From Bowmanella denitrificans (lineage in GTDB: Bacteria; Pseudomonadota; Gammaproteobacteria; Enterobacterales; Alteromonadaceae), in assembly GCF_002887595.1 (NCBI RefSeq), contig NZ_PEBU01000008.1, forward strand, positions 214,950-278,949: 64,000 nt of DNA, written 5' to 3'. The first letter of the stretch is position 1. Every line of letters begins with the position of its first letter. The notes beneath the pieces were generated by a model. The model made no database searches, was not told the DNA's origin, and saw nothing but the letters and a program-made list of their open reading frames with translations. Shown piece by piece: positions 47,293 through 56,995 of the stretch. Made by a program: the position numbers and the translations under genes.

Positions 47293-50200
47293 ATGCGTTC
47301 GATTAAAGAGCTGGAAAAGCTTTTTTCTACTCGCGACTGGGAAAAAGGTCGCTATCTTTACCAGCAAGGTCATATCGACAGCCTCAATTACGACCCGGAA
47401 GAAAAAATGCTGAGCGGCGACGTCACCAGCGAACGGGGCCGTGGTAGTTATGATGCATTTATCGATTGGGGCCTGAAAAAAGTTATCTGTGATTGCAGTT
47501 GCCCGGTGGGGCGTTTCTGCAAACACGCCGCGGCACTGGTGCATGCCGTATTGGATAACAACAACCCCATGCTGGATACGCCGGATCAGGTGGTGGCCGA
47601 CTGGCTGGAAAGCCTGAAATCGTCGAGCCCACGCCCATCTTCCGCCAAGCAGGATGTTCCTGTGTATTTGCTGTCACCCGCGCGAGTCCGCGACAGCAGC
47701 GGTATCCGGGTTGAAGTGCGACTGTCCAGGCTACTGAAAAGCGGCAATCTGAGTAAAAGCCTGCGCAATACCTATGTGTCAGAGCAGTTGCTGCGCCAGG
47801 TGCAGGAGCCGGACCGCGAGTTACTGGCCAGCCTGCTGGCTCATCGCGACCCCTGGGGAATCGTCAGCGAGTTAGATGCGCTACGCCCGATACTGGCAAG
47901 CGGCCGCAGCTACTGGCAGCATATGGGTGACTTGCCCTTGTCTTTGGCCGAGCCACTTGCTGGCGAGCTGAAGTGGCTACAACAAGGTAACAGTCACAGT
48001 CTGCATCCCATTGTAGCGGGCGCCCCTGCCGGCGCAGTTGAGCTGGTGCCGACCAATCCCCTTTGTTATCTGGATGAGGTTCATCAGCAACTGGTGCCGG
48101 TGGATTTTGGCCTGGATGCCAAACAGGCCCTAGCACTTATCGACAGCCCGCCAATGCAGGAACAGCAACTGGCCTGGGCCTGGCCGATGATGCAGCAGTT
48201 ACTGGGTGAACAAACCAACAAAGTCCCGGCCCCACCTGTGGCGCAAAGCCTGGCGATTCAGCCGCCGGTGCCGCACCTGCTGCTTAAAAAACTCAGCCGC
48301 CACCCTGAAAGCTGCGTAGCACGGCTAAGTTTTGATTATCAGGGCCAGCGCATCAGCCCTTATGCCGCCGATACCCTATTGTACAACCCGGATGGCAAGG
48401 CCATTCCCCGTGATAAGCAGTTTGAACAGCAGGCCATCGATAAGCTCCGTGCAAACGGCCTGACACTGGCCCAGGCCAACTTTAACTATTGGTCGGCCCC
48501 CCAGTTTGACTTAAAAGGTGACAATCAGACCTGGTTTGCCCTGCTGCATAATCTGCTGCCCGACCTTAAGCAAGCCGGATGGGCGGTTGAAATAGAAGAC
48601 GGCTTCCCATACCAGGTGGCTGCCACCGAGGCCAATATTGAAACTCAGATCGACTATCAGGAAGGGGATTATTTTTCCCTGGCCATGATGATTGATGTGG
48701 GCGGGCATAAACTGCCGCTGTTCCCGATATTGCGCAGCGCCTTGCAACAACTGCCTAAGGCCAGCCTGCAGGACAGCAGTCAGGATGAGCACAGCCATCT
48801 GTTTATTGAGCTTAGCGACACGCAGGCCTTGCCGTTGCCACTAAGCCTGATCCGCCCGCTGTTAAACCAGTTTGTTGAGCTATTTATGCCGGGCAATCTG
48901 AATCCGGACGGCAGCCTTAAACTGTCCCGCTTTCAGAGCCATCAGACACTGGCCATGCTGGACAATCATCAGGCCATCGGCAAGGGCCTGGACCTGCTGC
49001 GCCAGACCGCAGAAAAGCTGCGCCATTTTGACGGTATCAAACAGGTAGAGGTGCCGGATACCCTGCAGGCACAACTGCGCCCATACCAGCATCAGGGCCT
49101 GAACTGGATGCAATTTCTGCGTGAATACGGCCTGGCCGGTATTCTGGCCGACGATATGGGCCTGGGTAAGACATTGCAGAGCATTGCTAACCTGTGTGTG
49201 GAAAAACAGGCCGGCAGACTCACCCAGCCCGCCCTGATCCTGGCCCCCACCAGTGTGATTTTTAACTGGCAGGCAGAGCTTTCCCGCTTTGCTCCGCATC
49301 TGCACAGCATACTGTTGTACGGGCCGAACCGACACCAGCACCTGGCCGAGATGGCCGCTGCCGATGTAGTGATCACCAGCTATCCGTTGGTACAACGCGA
49401 CAGCCAGATTCTGGCCGAACAGCATTGGCATTATCTGGTGATGGACGAAGCCCAGACCCTGAAAAACCCCGGCACCAAGTTATATGAAGCCGTTTCAGGT
49501 CTTAAAGCCAGCCACAAGCTGTGCCTGACCGGCACGCCGATGGAAAACCACCTGGGCGAGCTGTGGGCCCAGTTTAATTTATTGCTGCCGGGCCTGCTGG
49601 GTAGCCATAGTCACTTCAGCAAGTTGTTCCGTACCCCTATTGAAAAACAGCAGGATGGCGCACGTCGGCAATTGCTCAGCGAACGTATCCGCCCCTTTGT
49701 CCTGCGGCGCAGCAAAGACAAAATCGCCCAGGAGTTACCGGCCAAAACCGAGATTATCAGCAAGGTCAGAATTGAAGGCAAACAGGCTGAACTTTATGAG
49801 TCGGTGCGACTGACAGTAGATGACACCCTGCGCGAAGTGATTGCCAATAAGGGCCTGGCCCGCAGTCAGATTGAAATTCTTGATGCCATGCTGAAACTGC
49901 GTCAGGTGTGTTGTCATCCGCAGTTGCTGTCGCTTGCCTCAGCACAGAAGGTCAAGCAATCGGCCAAGCTGGAACTGCTGATGGAGATGCTGCCGGAACT
50001 GGTCAGTGAAGGGCGGCGCATTTTGCTGTTTTCCCAGTTCACCTCAATGCTGGAAATTATTGAGCAGCAGTTGCAAAAACAAGGCATAGGCTATGTGAAG
50101 CTAACCGGTGCTACCCGCCAGCGCCAGCAGGTTATCGACCAGTTTAAGCAAGGCGATGCGCCGCTGTTTCTGATCAGCCTTAAAGCCGGTGGTACAGGCC

Positions 50201-50484
50201 TCAATCTGACCGAAGCCGATACTGTGATCCATTACGATCCCTGGTGGAATCCGGCGGTGGAAAATCAGGCCACCGATCGCGTCCATCGTATCGGCCAGGA
50301 CAAGCCCGTATTTGTGTATAAGCTGATTGTGGAAGGCTCCATTGAAGAACGTATTCAGTCATTACAGGAACAGAAAAGCCGCCTGGCCAGGGCCATTCTG
50401 GCCGACGAACTGGCCGATAATAGCAGCGGCCTGAACGCCGAAAGCCTGCAGGCCCTGCTGCAACCTTTGCAGGGTGTTGGCTAG
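47293..50484 (+). CDS. SWIM zinc finger SNF2-family helicase
   Basis: A 1063-residue DEAD-like translocase. An N-terminal SWIM zinc finger has Cys68, Cys70, Cys76 and His78 (CSCPVGRFCKH). A long middle region (about 90-590) holds a bacterial SNF2-associated domain. The SNF2 ATPase has Walker A DDMGLGKT (620-627), Walker B DEAQ (718-721), the motif LTGTPMENHLGELW and the C-terminal helicase motifs LKAGGTGLNLT and DRVHRIGQ. It should move on double-stranded DNA and remodel protein-DNA complexes, perhaps RNA polymerase-linked as for RapA; the precise role is unknown. There is no linked methylase or nuclease gene, so a restriction or defence role is not supported. Confidence 0.92.
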   Translation: MRSIKELEKLFSTRDWEKGRYLYQQGHIDSLNYDPEEKMLSGDVTSERGRGSYDAFIDWGLKKVICDCSCPVGRFCKHAAALVHAVLDNNNPMLDTPDQVVADWLESLKSSSPRPSSAKQDVPVYLLSPARVRDSSGIRVEVRLSRLLKSGNLSKSLRNTYVSEQLLRQVQEPDRELLASLLAHRDPWGIVSELDALRPILASGRSYWQHMGDLPLSLAEPLAGELKWLQQGNSHSLHPIVAGAPAGAVELVPTNPLCYLDEVHQQLVPVDFGLDAKQALALIDSPPMQEQQLAWAWPMMQQLLGEQTNKVPAPPVAQSLAIQPPVPHLLLKKLSRHPESCVARLSFDYQGQRISPYAADTLLYNPDGKAIPRDKQFEQQAIDKLRANGLTLAQANFNYWSAPQFDLKGDNQTWFALLHNLLPDLKQAGWAVEIEDGFPYQVAATEANIETQIDYQEGDYFSLAMMIDVGGHKLPLFPILRSALQQLPKASLQDSSQDEHSHLFIELSDTQALPLPLSLIRPLLNQFVELFMPGNLNPDGSLKLSRFQSHQTLAMLDNHQAIGKGLDLLRQTAEKLRHFDGIKQVEVPDTLQAQLRPYQHQGLNWMQFLREYGLAGILADDMGLGKTLQSIANLCVEKQAGRLTQPALILAPTSVIFNWQAELSRFAPHLHSILLYGPNRHQHLAEMAAADVVITSYPLVQRDSQILAEQHWHYLVMDEAQTLKNPGTKLYEAVSGLKASHKLCLTGTPMENHLGELWAQFNLLLPGLLGSHSHFSKLFRTPIEKQQDGARRQLLSERIRPFVLRRSKDKIAQELPAKTEIISKVRIEGKQAELYESVRLTVDDTLREVIANKGLARSQIEILDAMLKLRQVCCHPQLLSLASAQKVKQSAKLELLMEMLPELVSEGRRILLFSQFTSMLEIIEQQLQKQGIGYVKLTGATRQRQQVIDQFKQGDAPLFLISLKAGGTGLNLTEADTVIHYDPWWNPAVENQATDRVHRIGQDKPVFVYKLIVEGSIEERIQSLQEQKSRLARAILADELADNSSGLNAESLQALLQPLQGVG

Positions 50485-50506
50485 GGCCAGATAGTTTTCA
50501 CCATCA

Positions 50507-51232
50507 AACCACAGACGGAACGGAAAAATACAAGAGGTTACTTGATAGATGTTCTTAAAAACTCTGTGATCTCTGTGCCTCTGTGGTTATTTGTATTTTG
50601 ACTTAATACTCTCACCGCAGAGCCGCAGAGGGCACAGAGAAAAGCAAGAGATCTTTCAATTAATGTTATTGAAAACTCTGCGTTCTCTGCGTCTCGGCGG
50701 TGAATAATAGAAGCCTTCTCACCAAGACACTAAGCACGCAAAGAAAGCCAGCAGAACCACCATTCCCTTGAACCACTCTGTGATCTCTGTGCCTCTGTGG
50801 TTATCTTTAATTTAGTGAAATACGTTTTCACCGCAGAACCGCGGAGGGCACAGAGAAAAGCAAGAGGTCACTTGATCCAGGCCCTTGAAATCTCGGCGTT
50901 CTCTGCGTCTCGGCGGTGAATAATAGAAGGCATCTCACCAAGACGCTAAGCACGCAAAGAAAGCCAGCAGCGTGACCACACTTTCAACCACTCTGTGATC
51001 TCTGTGCCTCTGTGGTTATCTTTAAATTAGTGAGATACGTTTTCACCGCAGAGCCGCGGAGGGCACAGAGAAAAGCAAGAAGTCATTTGATCCAGGCCCT
51101 TGAAAACTCAGCGCTCTCTGCGCCTCGGCGGTGAATAATAGAAGGCATCTCACCAAGACGCTAAGCACGCAAAGAAAGCCAGCAGCGTGACCACACTTTC
51201 AACCACTCTGTGATCTCTGTGCCTCTGTGGTT
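50507..51232. repeat. tandem array of ~216-bp hairpin repeats
   Basis: This gene-free stretch carries three tandem units beginning TCACCGCAGAG or a close variant at 50612, 50828 and 51043 (period 215-216 bases), preceded by a shorter element at 50507-50590. Within each unit, part A (92 bases, for example 50612-50703) starts TCACCGCAGAG and ends CTCGGCGGTGA, giving near-complementary arms of about 28 bases. Part B carries CACCAAGACGCTAAGCACGC and ends CTCTGTGCCTCTGTGGTT. Units 2 and 3 are almost identical, indicating recent duplication. No coding frame is supported. It resembles widespread intergenic palindromic elements of unknown mobility. Confidence 0.85.
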
Positions 51233-51268
51233 TTACTTTTATACCGTCTAAAAAATGTAGGTAACAAG

Positions 51269-52237
51269 CTAACTATCAGGATTAGGCAGGGGGTCAGGGC
51301 AGTGGCGGGATTTAAGCCAAATACGGCCCATGGCGGTAATAAGGGCAATGGCGAAAATCACCCGCCCCCACAGAATGGTGCTTAAGTCTGCGCCCAGCAG
51401 CAGAATTAACAAGGTATCTTCAATCAGGCTGTGGCATAAGCCTAAAAAGCACACCACCAGCAAGGTATCGCGTTTGGAAATATGCCCACTGCGCACTTCG
51501 TTTATCAGTAATCCCGCCCCGTAAGACAGCCCTAACAACATACCAATAATGGTAATATTGGATGCTTCCTTACCTATGGTCAGACAGCGCATCAGTGGCG
51601 ACAACAATTGCTGCAGCACCCGTTCAACCCCCAGCCAGCGTAAAACACGCATCATCACCACCAGGCTGGATAAAATCACAAAAATCCACGCTAACAACTT
51701 AAGCTGTGCCAAGCCCCAGCCCAGCCAGCCAGGCTCACTAACCTGCGGTTGCCACATTAACTGAGCCGGTTGTTGCAGCAGGCCAAAATGACTGAAGATC
51801 TGGCTAAACAGCACCGCCAGTATTAAACCACTGCCAATCCGCACCGCCAGGGTCAGTCGCCATCTTACCCCGGTCGCTTTGGCCACTGCTCCTTCGATGA
51901 CCAGGGAGTGGGCCACCAGCATCAGTAAACCCAGAATACTGATCTGCGCCACCGTATATTCCTGCCCAACTGACAAGGTATAAAACGCCGCCATACCCGT
52001 GTAAATATTGGTCAGCATAGTCACCGCCCAGACCAGCCCGAGCTCGCTGGGCAATCCCAACAGCTCCATCACCGGTCCAAGCGCCACACCCAGCCATTGG
52101 GTAAAACCCAGACTGTCCAGCAGCTTCACCGCAATAGTGGCGGGCAACATAATCTTAATCAGGGTCCAGTAGGCCCGGCCTATATCCTGGGCAATACCAG
52201 CCAGGGTTGGTTGTAGATGGGGAAAACGGGAAAACAT
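51269..52237 (-). CDS. nucleoside-recognition (Gate) domain membrane protein
   Basis: A 322-residue integral membrane protein with about eight hydrophobic helices. It has the Gate/nucleoside-recognition pattern seen in spore maturation proteins and related carriers: two similar halves (LPATIAVKLLDSLGFTQWLG and LSYGAGLLINEVRSG). Function in gammaproteobacteria is not established; nucleoside or small-molecule transport is possible. ATG 52237 is chosen because GGAG lies five bases upstream; an in-frame GTG at 52243 overlaps that site. It is divergent from the Lrp-type regulator, which might control it. Confidence 0.82.
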   Translation of the reverse strand: MFSRFPHLQPTLAGIAQDIGRAYWTLIKIMLPATIAVKLLDSLGFTQWLGVALGPVMELLGLPSELGLVWAVTMLTNIYTGMAAFYTLSVGQEYTVAQISILGLLMLVAHSLVIEGAVAKATGVRWRLTLAVRIGSGLILAVLFSQIFSHFGLLQQPAQLMWQPQVSEPGWLGWGLAQLKLLAWIFVILSSLVVMMRVLRWLGVERVLQQLLSPLMRCLTIGKEASNITIIGMLLGLSYGAGLLINEVRSGHISKRDTLLVVCFLGLCHSLIEDTLLILLLGADLSTILWGRVIFAIALITAMGRIWLKSRHCPDPLPNPDS

Positions 52238-52352
52238 GTGCACTCCTTTACTGCAGGGGAGCGCTTATTCTAAAGCGTCTGTCGAACAGATATTTCCAAA
52301 ATACCAATATAGATTTAATCTTTATTTCTTTTTACTAAACAAAAAATTAAAT

Positions 52353-52817
52353 ATGTTTCTCGACCGGATGGACAAAGCCATATTACGCCAATTGCAGCAG
52401 GATGCCGCCATTACCAATCTGCACCTGGCCGAGCGGGTCGGTCTGTCGGCCCCGGCCTGCCTGAAGCGAGTGAAACGCCTGCAAAAAGAAGGGGTGATCA
52501 GCCGCCAGGTAGCGCTGCTCGACCCGGACAGCTTTGGCCCCTGCCTGCATATTCTGGTAGAAGTGACGATGCAAAGTGACAGACGGGAACTGAATGCCGC
52601 GTTTATTCAAAAACTCAGACTGATGCCGCAGGTAAAGCAATGCTACGAAGTCACCGGCGAAGTGGACTTTATTCTGCTGGTACAGGTGCCGGATATGCCC
52701 TCTTACCAAATATTCTGTGAGGAACTGCTGTACAGCAACCCTAATATGAAAGCCTTTACCACCCTGATTTCCATGAACCGGATTAAATACGACACCAGTC
52801 TGACTATTCCCGACTAA
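52353..52817 (+). CDS. Lrp/AsnC-family transcriptional regulator
   Basis: A 154-residue Lrp/AsnC protein. The N-terminal helix-turn-helix covers LDRMDKAILRQLQQDAAITN to RVKRLQKEGVI (about residues 3-50). The RAM ligand-binding domain follows (HILVEVTMQS, CYEVTGEVDFILLVQVPD). ATG 52353 fits the family start (MFLDRMDKAIL); there is no strong ribosome-binding site, and the frame remains open upstream into the promoter region. Such regulators sense amino acids. The closest candidate target is the divergent membrane protein gene. Confidence 0.92.
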   Translation: MFLDRMDKAILRQLQQDAAITNLHLAERVGLSAPACLKRVKRLQKEGVISRQVALLDPDSFGPCLHILVEVTMQSDRRELNAAFIQKLRLMPQVKQCYEVTGEVDFILLVQVPDMPSYQIFCEELLYSNPNMKAFTTLISMNRIKYDTSLTIPD

Positions 52818-53001
52818 GCGCCCCTGTTGCAGTCTGATAGCGATAATAAAAGCCGCCCCTTTCGCGCAACATTATACAAACCTAACACTTTAGCCGATTC
52901 ATTACTGTGCTAACCGGGCCAATCTTCATAGGCGTGGCCAGATCAAGTCCAAATTCTTACCCTTGTCGCTCATAAAACCAGCAGTCGAATCCGCCAGTTC
53001 A

Positions 53002-53018
53002 TTGGTCGTTCCGACCAA
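53002..53018. promoter_or_regulatory. 17-bp palindrome upstream of the TonB receptor gene
   Basis: TTGGTCG, TTC, CGACCAA: a perfect inverted repeat with seven-base arms, 76 bases before the receptor start codon. TTGGTC...GACCAA is reminiscent of FadR/PdhR-like GntR sites, but the regulator is not identified. The rest of the 277-base upstream region shows no other clear feature. Confidence 0.5.
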
Positions 53019-53094
53019 GCCCACAACTGTAATAATTAATTCCTACAATGCCGCGGCATATTGAAACCTTTAATACACAAAAGCAGGAACCATC

Positions 53095-55434
53095 ATGAAG
53101 AACGAAGCTCCCACCAGCCACTTTGGTAAAAAAGCCTTAGCTTTAGCCGTGGCCAGTGCCTTTGTTGCAGCCTCAGGTTTAACCAGTGTTGCCGCGCAGG
53201 CTCAAGAGCAAGCCGCTGCTGATATTGAGACAGTTACCGTGACGGCCCGTAAAAAGGTCGAGACCATTCAGGACATTCCTGGTGTGGTAAATGTACTGAG
53301 CAGAAAGCAGCTCAGAGCCAATGGTACCGGCGATGCCGAGTCTCTGGCCCTGAATACCCCAGGGGTGGTGTACAGCGAAACCTACGCTGGCGCGTCCTCT
53401 CCCCGTATAACCATTCGTGGCGTCGGTGATGACGACTTTAACCCTAATGGTTCTGCCTCCGCCGCCATTCACGTTAACGGCGTATACCAGGGTACCAACG
53501 GCCTGCTAAACGGCCAGTATTTTGATATCGAACGCGTAGAAGTGTTAAAAGGCCCGCAGGGCACCCTATACGGCCGTAATGCCACTGCCGGAGCAGTCAA
53601 CATCCTCAGCAAGCGCCCCGGTATTGAGTTTGGCGGTTATCTCGACCTGGATATGGGTAACTACGGTACTTATCGTGGCGAAGGCGCAGTGGATCTGCCG
53701 GTATCTGAAACGTTTCTGGTCCGCGTCGCCGGTATGTATGAAAGCTCAGACGGTTTTTACCAGCATCTAGGTACTGGCCCTACCACCGGCTTTAGTTACG
53801 CTCCCGGCGTGATTGCTCCACAACAAGAAGTGACAGCACAAGGTGACTGGGGCGGGGCAGACAGGCAATCGGCACGTATCACCGCTGAGTGGGAAGCCTC
53901 GGCCGACACGCTGGTAAGCGCACGTTTGACCCTGGGTAAAGACGACAGCGAGCTGGCCATTCCCGATGTCAGTGCTGACAACTGGGCAGAATATGCCAAG
54001 TCTAAAGCCTTTTTCCTCAACCCGCAGGACCCGGCTCTGATCGAATTTGCCAAGGCCTTGGATAACGATCCTTTTACTGTGTATTCCAATATGCTGCCTA
54101 AGCTGGATTCAGACCAACAAGCGCTGAACCTGCAGGTGGAACATGACTTCGAGTCCGGTATGACAGGTACGCTGTTGGTGGGTTATGAAGCCCTTGATCG
54201 CCAGTACGAAACCTCAGACAACCTGCCATTCTCAGTAGCCGACTATGGTTTTGAGAATGACTTCTCTCAATTTACCCTTGAAGCCCGCCTGGCTGGTGAT
54301 CTGGCCGACAATATCGGCTGGTTACTGGGTGCCTTTATGCTTAAAGACGATATCGACTTTGCCACTAACCTGCGTTTCTTAAACTCCGGTTTATGGCAAA
54401 CCGATGTACGTACCGACTATCAGCAGGAGCGTGATTCTTTTGGTTTGTTCGCCTCTTCTGACTGGACGCCGGTAGACTGGTTTACCCTGGAAACCGGCAT
54501 CCGCTACTCAAGCGACGAAGTCACTTTCAAAGGCCAAACCAACAACCTCGACCCTTATGGTGTATACGGTAAGCCCCCCAAGTTCTTCCCAATTGGTGAG
54601 GTTTGTATCGGTGTGCCTATCGCCCCTGACGCGCCGCTGCGGTTTGATGAGTCGTTGGATGACAGCGAATTCACCTGGAAAGTCAGCAGCATCTTTACTC
54701 CGGCCAGGCAGTGGCGCCTATACGCCACCGTTAGTACCGGCTATAAGGCTGGGGGCTTCGATGGTTCGACAATTCTGACTCCGCAGGAAGCGCTGCCCAT
54801 CGACTCAGAAACTCTGGTGGCCTATGAGTTAGGTGCCAAATACCGCTCAGATAACGGTTTGCTGAGCGCAGAAATCAACCTGTTTAACTACGACTTTGAG
54901 GACTATCAGTCCACTGCCAAGCTGATGGTCGCGGGTGCCAACACGAACGTGCGCGCTAACGTTGCCGATGCCACTATTAAAGGTGCTGAACTGGCCTTTA
55001 CCTTAAGCCCGCTTGAAGGTTTGGAAATTCGTGGTGGTGGTGCATTAATCTCATCTGAGATTGATAACTTCCAGGGTGAAGACGCCACCATTGAAGGCAA
55101 TGATCTGCCCTTCTCGCCGGATCTGTCCTGGAACCTGGCAGTGGTTTATGCCACCCCTGTCAGCGAGCAGTTCACCCTGCGTACGCAGCTAGATGCCAGC
55201 AATACCGGTGAGCACTACCAGACCATAGATAACAATGACCTGGTTGACGGCTACACAGTGACCAATGCGCGTATTGCACTGGAAGCCGAAGACTGGGAAG
55301 TGGCATTGTGGGTGAGAAACCTGGCTGACAAAGACTACAACGTCGGCTTTTTCCCTACCACAGGCTTAACACCTGACACCTTCTTAAAAGGCGCGCCGCG
55401 CACTTTTGGGGTTAACTTTATGATGAACTTCTAA
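53095..55434 (+). CDS. TonB-dependent receptor
   Basis: A 779-residue outer-membrane receptor. The signal peptide ends near VAAQA, and the TonB box is IETVTVTARKK (about 44-54). The plug (about 60-165) includes PRITIRGVGDDDF and VEVLKGPQGTLYGRNATAGAVNI, and the barrel ends in the terminal phenylalanine of MMNF. The YGRNATAGAVN motif marks the large group of receptors linked to small hydrophobic or steroid-like compounds and siderophores; cargo is not assignable here. AGGA lies before the ATG. A bidirectional terminator follows. Confidence 0.93.
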   Translation: MKNEAPTSHFGKKALALAVASAFVAASGLTSVAAQAQEQAAADIETVTVTARKKVETIQDIPGVVNVLSRKQLRANGTGDAESLALNTPGVVYSETYAGASSPRITIRGVGDDDFNPNGSASAAIHVNGVYQGTNGLLNGQYFDIERVEVLKGPQGTLYGRNATAGAVNILSKRPGIEFGGYLDLDMGNYGTYRGEGAVDLPVSETFLVRVAGMYESSDGFYQHLGTGPTTGFSYAPGVIAPQQEVTAQGDWGGADRQSARITAEWEASADTLVSARLTLGKDDSELAIPDVSADNWAEYAKSKAFFLNPQDPALIEFAKALDNDPFTVYSNMLPKLDSDQQALNLQVEHDFESGMTGTLLVGYEALDRQYETSDNLPFSVADYGFENDFSQFTLEARLAGDLADNIGWLLGAFMLKDDIDFATNLRFLNSGLWQTDVRTDYQQERDSFGLFASSDWTPVDWFTLETGIRYSSDEVTFKGQTNNLDPYGVYGKPPKFFPIGEVCIGVPIAPDAPLRFDESLDDSEFTWKVSSIFTPARQWRLYATVSTGYKAGGFDGSTILTPQEALPIDSETLVAYELGAKYRSDNGLLSAEINLFNYDFEDYQSTAKLMVAGANTNVRANVADATIKGAELAFTLSPLEGLEIRGGGALISSEIDNFQGEDATIEGNDLPFSPDLSWNLAVVYATPVSEQFTLRTQLDASNTGEHYQTIDNNDLVDGYTVTNARIALEAEDWEVALWVRNLADKDYNVGFFPTTGLTPDTFLKGAPRTFGVNFMMNF

Positions 55435-55466
55435 GGTCTGAGAGACTTTAAACTTTAAGATAGCTA

Positions 55467-55496
55467 AAAAGGCGGCAGGCATGCGCACCGCCTTTT
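55467..55496. terminator. bidirectional intrinsic terminator
   Basis: AAAAGGCGG and CCGCCTTTT form a nine-bp stem around 12 bases, with T-runs on both strands, between the convergent receptor and serine hydrolase genes. It should serve both. Confidence 0.8.
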
Positions 55497-55537
55497 GCAT
55501 TTCTGCCAAGTCCCAGGGCTTAAATAAGCCGACCTTT

Positions 55538-56743
55538 TTAATCAATAAAAGCCGGTAAAATTCGCTCAGCGGTGACCTGCAAGTAACTGGCATCATTGTC
55601 ATGGGCGGTGTGCACTATCATTAGGTCCAGCGCCTCAATCAGTGTAATAAACTGGCCATGCCCGCCCTGGGCACTCACCGCATGATAGCTGTTGTTCCCC
55701 ACTTTTAAATCAGCACCCCACCAGAAATAGCCATAGCCCTGATTGGACGTATCTTTACCACCATAGTGAAAGTCCTCATCCCCGGTTAACAGGATGCGAC
55801 TGGTGGCTTTGGCCAGATAAGCTGGCGGAATCAACTGTTCCCCCTGCCACTTGCCTTTATTTATGGCTAACGTCCCCCACTTGGCCATATCCCTTGATGT
55901 CATGCGTACGCGCCAGCCGGCTTCCGGCAAGCCGCTTGGGTGCGTTTGCCAGTGATAATTAGTAATGCCCAGCTTGTCGAGCAGCTGCGCTTTAATAAAG
56001 GCTTCGGCACTGCCCGGTACCACGGCTTCAATCACCTGCATCACCAGATCCGGACCTGTACCATATAAAAACTGCTGTGAGGCTTCGGTAATCGGCGCAC
56101 TATGCTCAAACATGGTCTGAATGTACCCCTGACCTTTTAGTTGACCGGGATTTTTCTCAAGTTCTTGCCACTGCTCTCTGGATATGCGAATGCCGGTCGT
56201 CATGGTCAGCGCGTTATTCAGGGTGATTCGCTCGACGCCTTCAACAAATTTTGTCGGGTCCAGATCAGATAAAAAACTCATCACAGGTTTGTCCAGGTCG
56301 GCCATACTCAGATAGCCAAGCTGGATAGCCCGCCCCAACGCCAGACTGGTGTAAGTTTTGGTGGCTGACGCCTGAAAATGAGGCAAGTTTACCCGGCCAC
56401 GCAGATAATAGGACTCAAATAACAACTTGCCTTGGTGAGCAATCAACAGGCTGTCATACTTGCCATGCTTCCCTGCGGCAATTTCCTCTGCAAGTTTGAC
56501 AATCATTTCTTGGTTGCCGCCATCAACACCCAACTCGCCGACCATTAAGCCATCATTTCGATTCGCGGGGGTGGTATCAATAAAAGCGGTTTCCAGCAGC
56601 GGCATCTCCCGGAATGACAGCTTGGCTTCGGTTGCACTTGCCTCTGGCGCCAGCTGCGTATGTTGCCCGATGTCTGCGACAGCGATACTGCCCACTGCGC
56701 CTGACAAAGCGATAGTTAGTAAACACTTAAGAGTAAAAGCCAT
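55538..56743 (-). CDS. exported serine hydrolase (class C beta-lactamase fold)
   Basis: A 401-residue protein of the beta-lactamase/D-aminopeptidase/esterase superfamily. A signal peptide (MAFTLKCLLTIALSG...) leads into the catalytic domain. The nucleophile motif is Ser126-Ala-Thr-Lys129 (SATK), Tyr227 sits in FLYGTGP where the second motif is expected, and GGHGQ near 374 replaces the usual KTG. This last point suggests an esterase or peptidase more than a true beta-lactamase. ATG 56743 has AAGGA six bases upstream; the frame extends to 56779 without support. Substrate is unknown. Confidence 0.85.
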   Translation of the reverse strand: MAFTLKCLLTIALSGAVGSIAVADIGQHTQLAPEASATEAKLSFREMPLLETAFIDTTPANRNDGLMVGELGVDGGNQEMIVKLAEEIAAGKHGKYDSLLIAHQGKLLFESYYLRGRVNLPHFQASATKTYTSLALGRAIQLGYLSMADLDKPVMSFLSDLDPTKFVEGVERITLNNALTMTTGIRISREQWQELEKNPGQLKGQGYIQTMFEHSAPITEASQQFLYGTGPDLVMQVIEAVVPGSAEAFIKAQLLDKLGITNYHWQTHPSGLPEAGWRVRMTSRDMAKWGTLAINKGKWQGEQLIPPAYLAKATSRILLTGDEDFHYGGKDTSNQGYGYFWWGADLKVGNNSYHAVSAQGGHGQFITLIEALDLMIVHTAHDNDASYLQVTAERILPAFID

Positions 56744-56885
56744 AGCAATCCTTAAACTGATAACAGCATTTGAGTACAAGCTGTTTAGCCAAACAAACTG
56801 ACCATCAATGTAAGGTAAGTGAAATTAAAATAGCTGACGTCTTAATGACTTTTCGGTGACGTTGTTCTGACTGCCAAATCCTATG

Positions 56886-56943
56886 CACCGCCGAGGCGCA
56901 GAGATTCTATACCTTATCTTTGATTGTCGGTGTTCTCTGCGAC
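56886..56943. repeat. dispersed hairpin repeat, short remnant
   Basis: CACCGCCGAGGCGCAGAG, and CTCTGCGAC about 32 bases later, match the arms of the repeat family at 50.6-51.2 kb. It lies between the serine hydrolase and a small exported protein gene. Confidence 0.5.
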
Positions 56944-56995
56944 TTTATGATGAGATTTACTGTTTTATCGTTCTTCTTGGAGACAATGGTGCATA

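Noticed and set aside
47293..50484. SNF2 helicase as part of a defence system
   Set aside because: No nuclease, methylase or other defence gene is adjacent; SWIM-SNF2 proteins are common as single genes.
50507..51232. Possible CRISPR array
   Set aside because: The period is about 216 bases and whole units are duplicated; there are no short repeats with unique spacers and no cas genes.
55538..56743. True class C beta-lactamase
   Set aside because: The KTG motif is replaced by a GGHGQ-like segment and no AmpR-type regulator is nearby, so only serine hydrolase is supported.
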